In this document: one piece after another, positions 59,095 through 64,000 of the stretch
Layout: each line of letters begins with the position of its first letter
How positions within the stretch are numbered: position 1 is the first letter of the stretch
Source: Halovenus marina
GTDB taxonomy: Archaea; Halobacteriota; Halobacteria; Halobacteriales; Haloarculaceae
Length of the DNA stretch: 64,000 bases
Reading direction: 5' to 3'
Assembly (NCBI RefSeq): GCF_051414115.1
Contig: NZ_JBLKNZ010000001.1
Location: forward strand, 2,943,657 to 3,007,656
Program-made: the position numbers and the translations under genes
Notes under the pieces: model-generated
The model's database searches: none
What the model was told of the DNA's origin: nothing
The model's input: only the letters and a program-made list of their open reading frames with translations

Positions 59095-59868
59095 ATGGCT
59101 CAGTGTCCACAGTGTGGCGCACAGACTAGTGATGGCGCCCGCTACTGTAGTGAGTGTGGCGCAGACCTGGTGGAGACAGACCCACAACAGCCATCCAGAA
59201 CAGAGCGGCAACAGCGACCGAGCGAGCGGGACAGACAGCAGGGCAGACAACGCCAGGGCGGCGGTCAGCAACCGCATCAGGGTGGCCAACAGCCCCAGGG
59301 CGGGCGACAGGGAGCGCAGCCCAGGCAGGGACAGCAGCCACAGGGCGGTGCCCAGCAGGGCGGCCGACAGGTGCAGGGTGGACAGCAGCAGGGCGGCCGA
59401 CAACAGCCCCAGCGCGGCCAACAGCAAGGGACCAGACAGCAGCAACCAGGTGGCGGCGGGCCGGGACAGGCACCTGGTGCGCCCGGTGCTGGCGGGCCGA
59501 ACGACCAGAGTCGGCGCAATCTCCTTCTGGCCGGTGGCGCGGCCGTCGCCGCCGCTGTCGGTGGCTGGTACTTCTTCGTCCGGGACGGCGGCGGATACGA
59601 CGCCTCGACGCCGGAAGCGGCGGTTCGAACCTACATCAACGCGATCGATTCGACAAATATCGAGACCTACAACCGGATCATCCATCCAAACAGTCCGCAA
59701 CTGCAGGAAGTCAGCGAGGGAGACCTGTCGTTTCTCGAAAATGTCGAGTACACCATCGACGCGATCCGGGTCGTCGAAGAGACTGGGACACAGGCGATGG
59801 TCGAGGCTGATATCACCGTCCAGGGACCAGAGGACGAACAGAGCCAGACACTAAATATCGAGCTTTGA
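59095..59868 (+). CDS. Zinc-ribbon, Gln/Gly/Arg-rich, membrane-anchored protein
   Basis: A 257-residue protein in four parts: zinc ribbon (CPQCGAQ and CSECGAD, residues 4-23), a low-complexity Gln/Gly/Arg/Pro region (about 30-135, repeats such as QQGGRQ and GGQQPQ), one membrane span (LLLAGGAAVAAAVGGWYFFV) and an extracellular NTF2-like domain (EAAVRTYINAIDSTNIETYN). The neutral-to-basic Q/R-rich linker is exceptional in an acidic halophile proteome. TTTATATCCC ends about 25 bases before ATG 59095, so the codon two triplets earlier is not the start. Confidence 0.75.
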   Translation: MAQCPQCGAQTSDGARYCSECGADLVETDPQQPSRTERQQRPSERDRQQGRQRQGGGQQPHQGGQQPQGGRQGAQPRQGQQPQGGAQQGGRQVQGGQQQGGRQQPQRGQQQGTRQQQPGGGGPGQAPGAPGAGGPNDQSRRNLLLAGGAAVAAAVGGWYFFVRDGGGYDASTPEAAVRTYINAIDSTNIETYNRIIHPNSPQLQEVSEGDLSFLENVEYTIDAIRVVEETGTQAMVEADITVQGPEDEQSQTLNIEL

Positions 59869-59919
59869 AGGACAGACGGCGAGTGGAAAATTTATAACGA
59901 CACCTTCTAGTGATCCACG

Positions 59920-60765
59920 CTACTCGACCAGCCGTTCGATCTCGGTGACGAGAATGTCGCTTGCACCCACGGTTTTGAGTTCGGAAATCGTCTCGAAGAC
60001 GCGGTCCTCCGCGACGACGGCGTGCACGGCGACCTGGTCTCCGCCAGCGATATCCATCACCGTTGGGCCGCCCATTCCCGGAATCACGTCTTTGACCTTC
60101 TCAATACTCTCTTCGGGGACGTTCATCATCAGATAGCGGCGGTCCTCGGCGGCCAGAACCGATTCGAGCGCGGTCGCGACCTGCCGAACCTTCGGGTCGT
60201 CGGCGGTCGACTGGCGGGCGAACAGCCGAACCGAGGAGTCGAGCACCTCGTCGACGACCGCGAGCCGGTTCATCCGCAGCGTCGTGCCCGTCGAGGTGAT
60301 GTCGACGATGCCGTCAGCGATGTCGACGTGGGGCGTGAGTTCGGTCGCGCCAGAGACCTCCACGATGTCCACGTCGACACCCTCGCGCTCGAAGTAGTTG
60401 CGAGTGATCTGGGGAAACTCCGTGGCGACCGAGCCACCGGCGAAGTCCTCGACTGTCTCGATGGGGCCGTCTTCCGGGGCGGCGAGCACGATCCGACAGG
60501 TTCCGTACCCGAGATCGAGCAGTTCGACGAGATCGACCGGAGATTCTTGGACCTGGTCGTAGCCGGTGATACCGATATCGGCGGCCCCGTCAGCAACGTA
60601 CTCGGGGATGTCACTCGCCCGGGCGAAGAGCACGGTCACGTCCGGGTCGACGGTGTCGGCGTACAGTTTGCGGTCAGCACCGTCGACGAGATGCAACCCG
60701 GCGCGTTCGAGCAACTCGACCGTCGGGTCGTGCAGGCGGCCCTTGTTCGGGACGGCAATACGCAT
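59920..60765 (-). CDS. hisG: ATP phosphoribosyltransferase, long form
   Basis: First enzyme of histidine synthesis; joins ATP and PRPP. A 281-residue long form: MRIAVPNKGRLHDPTVELLE, the substrate text GAADIGITGYDQVQES, the PRPP region VDITSTGTTLRMNRLAVVDE and a C-terminal regulatory ACT-like domain (YLMMNVPEESIEKVKDVIPG) for histidine feedback. ATG 60765 gives the conserved start; 41 more codons are open upstream. PRPP comes from the Prs enzyme encoded at 1105. Confidence 0.95.
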   Translation of the reverse strand: MRIAVPNKGRLHDPTVELLERAGLHLVDGADRKLYADTVDPDVTVLFARASDIPEYVADGAADIGITGYDQVQESPVDLVELLDLGYGTCRIVLAAPEDGPIETVEDFAGGSVATEFPQITRNYFEREGVDVDIVEVSGATELTPHVDIADGIVDITSTGTTLRMNRLAVVDEVLDSSVRLFARQSTADDPKVRQVATALESVLAAEDRRYLMMNVPEESIEKVKDVIPGMGGPTVMDIAGGDQVAVHAVVAEDRVFETISELKTVGASDILVTEIERLVE

Positions 60766-60911
60766 ACTGCACCTTCTCCCGCCTCGGGCAATTGCCTTTC
60801 GACCGTGCGAACCACGAACACTCTTTTGTCTGCCCTTCCAAAGATAGACACAACGCGGGGGTCTGCGTTCGTGGCGCGAAAATCGCACCCCTGCGGGAGT
60901 ACTATCGACCT

Positions 60912-61721
60912 ATGTCCCACAACGCAGATGTCTTTCTCGGTGACCGACCACAGGCACGGAACGCAGCAATCGCAGTCGGTCTGGGGCTCCTCGGTATCGT
61001 CATTCTGCTCATCGTGAGCACCATCGTCGGGGTGATCGGCGTCACGCTCGGTTTCTCGCTCGGCGTTGCACTCATCGTGGGTTCGGTGTTCGGACAGTAC
61101 ATCGGATTTCTCGGTCTCAGTGTCACCTACTTCAGACGCCGCGGGTTCACGCGTGACCACATCACGTCCTATCTCGGCGTTCGCTGGCCGACGCTTCGCG
61201 AACTCGGCATCGTCATCGGGGGCTATCTTGCGATTCTCTTGCTCTCGCTCGTCATCGGGCTGTTCGTCGAATTTCTCGGCTTGGAGACCGCAGAGGGTGC
61301 GGAACGACAGGTCTCGGGCATCGAGAACCCGTCCCCACTGCTCGCGGTCGGGGCACTCGCGCTCATGTTTTTCGTCGTTGGCCCGTGTGAGGAGGTTCTC
61401 TACCGCGGGGTCGTCCAGGGGCGTCTGCGCGAACACTTCGACGCGGTTCCTGCAATCTTGATTGCCTCTGCCGTGTTTGCAGTCGTCCACGTCATCGCGC
61501 TCGCGGGGTCGGTCGCCGGTGCCATCGTCACGATAGGGATCCTCTTTGTGACCGCGAACGTCCTCGGCTTCGTCTACGAGTACACCGGCAACATCGTCGT
61601 GCCGACGCTGCTGCACGCTATGCACAACTCGATTCTCCTCATCGTCTTGCTCTATGGGCCAGAACTCGAACAGGAAGCTGCCGTGCTCGCTCCCGCACTG
61701 CTGACACCGCTCGGTCTGTAA
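60912..61721 (+). CDS. CPBP family intramembrane metalloprotease
   Basis: A 269-residue membrane protein with about eight spans. The glutamate motif PCEEVLYRGVVQGRLREHF and the later histidine regions FAVVHVIALAGS and TLLHAMHNS match Abi/CaaX-type proteases. Substrate unknown; related proteins process prenylated or small membrane peptides. ATG 60912 begins MSHNADVFLGDRPQA. It is divergent from hisG. Confidence 0.88.
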   Translation: MSHNADVFLGDRPQARNAAIAVGLGLLGIVILLIVSTIVGVIGVTLGFSLGVALIVGSVFGQYIGFLGLSVTYFRRRGFTRDHITSYLGVRWPTLRELGIVIGGYLAILLLSLVIGLFVEFLGLETAEGAERQVSGIENPSPLLAVGALALMFFVVGPCEEVLYRGVVQGRLREHFDAVPAILIASAVFAVVHVIALAGSVAGAIVTIGILFVTANVLGFVYEYTGNIVVPTLLHAMHNSILLIVLLYGPELEQEAAVLAPALLTPLGL

Positions 61722-61760
61722 TTCTCCAAGAGTTAACTCGCCGTGTCTCGGAGTGGGGGT

Positions 61761-63056
61761 ATGGAACTCGCGATCACGGGTGGCCGGGTGCTCCGGCCGG
61801 ATATGTCCGTTGAGCGGGCAGACGTACTGGTCGACAGCGACGACGGAACGATCGAAGCGGTGGCCGACTCGGGGACCGTCGACGGCGACGAAGCCCTCGA
61901 CGCGGCGGACGGACTCGTCGTTCCCGGTCTCGTCAACGCACACACGCACGTCGCGATGACGCTCTTTCGCGGCGCGGCCGACGACAAGCCACTCGACGCG
62001 TGGCTGCAAGAGGACATCTGGCCCGTCGAGGCGAACCTCCGGGCCGAGGACGTTCGCGCCGGTGCGCGTCTGGGCATCGCCGAGATGATCCGCTCGGGGA
62101 CGACTGCATTCGGCGACATGTATTTTTTCATGCCAGAGGTTGCCGACGCCGTCGCCAGCGCTGGTCTCCGTGCGCGTCTCGGCCACGGCGCGATTTCCGT
62201 CGGTAAGGACGACGAGGCGGCCCACGAGGACTTCGCGGAGGCGCTCGACTTCGCTCGCGAGTACGACGACTACGCCGACGGCCGCGTCCGGACGATGTTC
62301 ACCCCGCACAGTCTGACGACCGTCGACGGGAAATTCTATCGCGAGTACGTCCCAAAGGCGCGCGAGGCAGGGATCCCGGTTCACATCCACGCAAACGAGA
62401 CGACCGACGAGGTCGATCCGATCGTCGCCGAGCGCGACGAGCGCCCGCTCGAATACGCCGACGACCTCGGCGTGCTCGGGGCGGACAGCTTTCTCGCGCA
62501 CTGCGTCCACGTCGACGAGACCGAGATCGACCTGCTCGCGGCGCGCGAGACAGCAGTGGTTCACTGCCCGGCCTCGAACATGAAACTCGCGAGCGGGATG
62601 GCTCCCGTGCAGGATCTCCTCGATGCAGGCGTTCCGGTCGGTCTCGGGACTGACGGCGCGGCCTCGAACAACGATCTTGACCTGTTCGACGAGATGCGCG
62701 ACGCGGCGATGCTCGGCAAACTCGCGGCCGACGACGCAAGCGCCGTTCCGGCACCCGCGGTGGTTCGGATGGCGACCGCGGGAAGCGCCGACGCGCTCGG
62801 ATTCGCCAGTGGCCGGATCGAACCCGGCGCGAACGCCGACCTCGCTGTGGTCGACCTCGACGCCCCTCATCTCACCCCTGACCACGACCCGGTCAGTCAC
62901 CTCGCGTACGCCGCCCGCGGGAGCGACGTTCGCCACACGGTCTGTGACGGGTCCGTGCTCATGCGCGACCGGGAACTGCTGACACTCGATGTCGAGGCCG
63001 TCACCCGCGAAGCGAACGAGCACGCGACGGCGCTGTTCGAGCGGTCCGCCGACTGA
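61761..63056 (+). CDS. Amidohydrolase: 5'-deoxyadenosine / MTA / SAH deaminase
   Basis: A 431-residue metal-dependent deaminase. It has NAHTHVAMTLFRGAADDKPL (HxH metal site), HIHANET (His), FLAHCVHVD (His) and GTDGAASNNDLDLFDEMR (Asp). This matches the MTA/SAH deaminase (MtaD/DadD) family that deaminates methylthioadenosine, S-adenosylhomocysteine or 5'-deoxyadenosine in SAM salvage. ATG 61761 starts MELAITGGRVLRPD. The exact substrate cannot be told from sequence. Confidence 0.87.
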   Translation: MELAITGGRVLRPDMSVERADVLVDSDDGTIEAVADSGTVDGDEALDAADGLVVPGLVNAHTHVAMTLFRGAADDKPLDAWLQEDIWPVEANLRAEDVRAGARLGIAEMIRSGTTAFGDMYFFMPEVADAVASAGLRARLGHGAISVGKDDEAAHEDFAEALDFAREYDDYADGRVRTMFTPHSLTTVDGKFYREYVPKAREAGIPVHIHANETTDEVDPIVAERDERPLEYADDLGVLGADSFLAHCVHVDETEIDLLAARETAVVHCPASNMKLASGMAPVQDLLDAGVPVGLGTDGAASNNDLDLFDEMRDAAMLGKLAADDASAVPAPAVVRMATAGSADALGFASGRIEPGANADLAVVDLDAPHLTPDHDPVSHLAYAARGSDVRHTVCDGSVLMRDRELLTLDVEAVTREANEHATALFERSAD

Positions 63057-63203
63057 TTTTCACTCTACAGTTGAGAATTAAACGACACAAAACGTCGATA
63101 AATCGTATCAGCCGGTCTCAAACGGTTTCAATCAGTTCGAACGTCCCCGAATTCGATTGAATTACTTGCGGGTTTAATACCTACTGTTGGACATTTTACT
63201 CTC

Positions 63204-64000
63204 ATGCGAGAGAGACTGACTGCACTCGTGTTGGCACTCCTGATGGTCGGTTCCGTGGTTGCGATGGCCGGCGTCGGCGTCGCGGCCGCGGACGACCACG
63301 AGGACGGAACGACCGACGACGAACTCGACGCGGCGGGCGACGAGGATGATGAGACAGACGCCGGTGACAACGAGACGGACGCTGGCGATAATGAGACGGA
63401 CGCTGGCGAGAACGAGACAGACGCTGGCGAGAACGAGACAGACGCTGGCGAGAACGAGACGGACATCGGGGACGAGATCGACTGGAACGTGAGCGACCAG
63501 CCGTTCGGGGTGACCGTCTCCTCGTTCGTCCACGCCCTCCAGAGCGGGAACATATCGCTGGCGAACCAGACGCAACTGACCTTCGGCCAGATCATCTCGG
63601 CGTTCGTGACCGCGAACAATCCCGGCGCGGGGCCGCTCGGAAACGTCACGCAAGGCCCGCCGGAGAACACGACACAGGGACCGCCCGAAAATGTGACGCA
63701 GGGGCCGCCGGAGAACGTCATGCAAGGCCCGCCGGATCATGCTGGGCCGCCAGATGACGGCGAACGGGGACCGCCATCCCACGCCGGACCGGGCGGTGAC
63801 GACGTCGAAGAAAGCGAGGATGACGAGAGTGACGAAGAAGAAAGCGAAGAAGAGGAGAGTGAGGAGGAAGAGGATGAGACTGAAGAAGAGGAGAGTGAGG
63901 AGGAAGAGGATGAGACTGAAGAAGAGGAGAGTGAGGAGGAAGAGGATGAGACTGAAGAAGAGGAGAGTGAGGAGGAAGAGGATGAGACTGAAGAAGAGGA
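63204..64000 (+). CDS. Secreted glycoprotein with tandem repeats, 5' part
   Basis: A frame open from ATG 63204 to the end of the window (265 codons). The signal peptide RERLTALVLALLMVGSVVAM with cleavage after GVAAA is followed by a stretch of DAGDNETDAGENETDAGENE repeats (six-residue unit), a conserved-looking middle (IDWNVSDQPFGVTVSSFVHA), QGPPENVT repeats and a Glu/Asp/Ser/Thr-rich 12-residue repeat running off the end. There are many N-glycosylation sequons (NET, NVT, NIS, NTT). TTTAATAC at 63173-63180 is the TATA box, so it is leaderless. Probably a cell-surface or secreted acidic glycoprotein. Confidence 0.8.
   Translation, partial: MRERLTALVLALLMVGSVVAMAGVGVAAADDHEDGTTDDELDAAGDEDDETDAGDNETDAGDNETDAGENETDAGENETDAGENETDIGDEIDWNVSDQPFGVTVSSFVHALQSGNISLANQTQLTFGQIISAFVTANNPGAGPLGNVTQGPPENTTQGPPENVTQGPPENVMQGPPDHAGPPDDGERGPPSHAGPGGDDVEESEDDESDEEESEEEESEEEEDETEEEESEEEEDETEEEESEEEEDETEEEESEEEEDETEEE
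63863..64000 (+). repeat. 36-bp coding tandem repeat at the window edge
   Basis: A 36-base unit (GAGGAGGAAGAGGATGAGAC and the following 16 bases) repeats exactly, giving a 12-residue acidic unit with one Ser and one Thr, and continues beyond base 64000. It is preceded by less regular acidic codons from about 63800. Identical codon use between copies indicates recent expansion. Confidence 0.85.

Noticed and set aside
60636..63023. 795-codon minus-strand ORF opposite the CPBP and deaminase genes
   Set aside because: Antisense shadow of G+C-rich codon bias; the plus-strand genes have clear families and motifs.

Overview
The window is a 64 kb piece of chromosome from a haloarchaeon (class Halobacteria). 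The evidence is high G+C, very acidic proteins, mostly leaderless genes with a TATA box about 25-30 bases before the start codon, and archaeal information-processing genes: TBP, TFB, Rpo7, Spt4, aIF2-gamma, aIF1A, Rio1, Hef and an archaeal RNase P RNA. The malate dehydrogenase closely resembles the Haloarcula enzyme, so a relative of the Haloarculaceae is plausible but not proven. I see no CRISPR array, tRNA, rRNA or intact insertion sequence.

Layout. 1-2.9 kb: end of a dihydrolipoamide dehydrogenase gene, PRPP synthetase and an HTH regulator. 3-5.7 kb: a small membrane protein, then a TetR regulator with its operator, a 33-bp tandem repeat and a MATE exporter. 5.8-10.6 kb: RNase P RNA, CDF transporter, CoA-disulfide-reductase-like flavoprotein and PAS histidine kinase. 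10.9-15.0 kb: class II lysyl-tRNA synthetase, an apparent replication origin (12.4-13.25 kb) and the origin-associated genes oapC-oapB-oapA. 15-24.5 kb: small regulators and membrane proteins, malate dehydrogenase, two pilin-like secreted proteins and Hef. 24.6-31 kb: DJ-1 protein, a kinase-GlyRS-CBS operon and SerA. 31-37 kb: an AbrB/PIN toxin-antitoxin pair, HisB, LUD protein, ACT regulator, YigZ protein, prepilin peptidase and a peroxiredoxin. 37-42.1 kb: a sensor kinase and the translation cluster aIF1A-Rio1-KH protein, interrupted by an FkbM methyltransferase. 42.2-46.7 kb: a stressosome-type RsbR-RsbS-RsbT-(RsbT/RsbX fusion) operon followed by a PAS kinase. 46.7-52 kb: DUF460 protein, TFB and accessory genes, with two copies of an 80-bp nested palindrome. 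52-55.1 kb: the aIF2-gamma / PIN / Rpo7 / Spt4 / dephospho-CoA kinase operon. 55.2-57.2 kb: an A+T-richer patch with a DUF483-like gene and a halocyanin. 57.3-64 kb: tRNA methyltransferase, TBP, HisG, a CPBP protease, an MTA/SAH-type deaminase and a repeat-rich secreted glycoprotein that runs off the window.

Three observations stand out. (1) The origin has two 27-base origin recognition boxes in inverted orientation (26/27 identical) flanking an A+T-rich stretch with nine CTAG sites in 208 bases, yet no orc1/cdc6 gene adjoins it. (2) A complete stressosome module sits in an archaeon, which has no sigma factor for it to release; the phosphorylatable Ser and Thr positions of the bacterial proteins are kept, and the output may be the adjacent kinase. 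(3) A nested palindromic element is present twice, once just upstream of the stressosome promoter.
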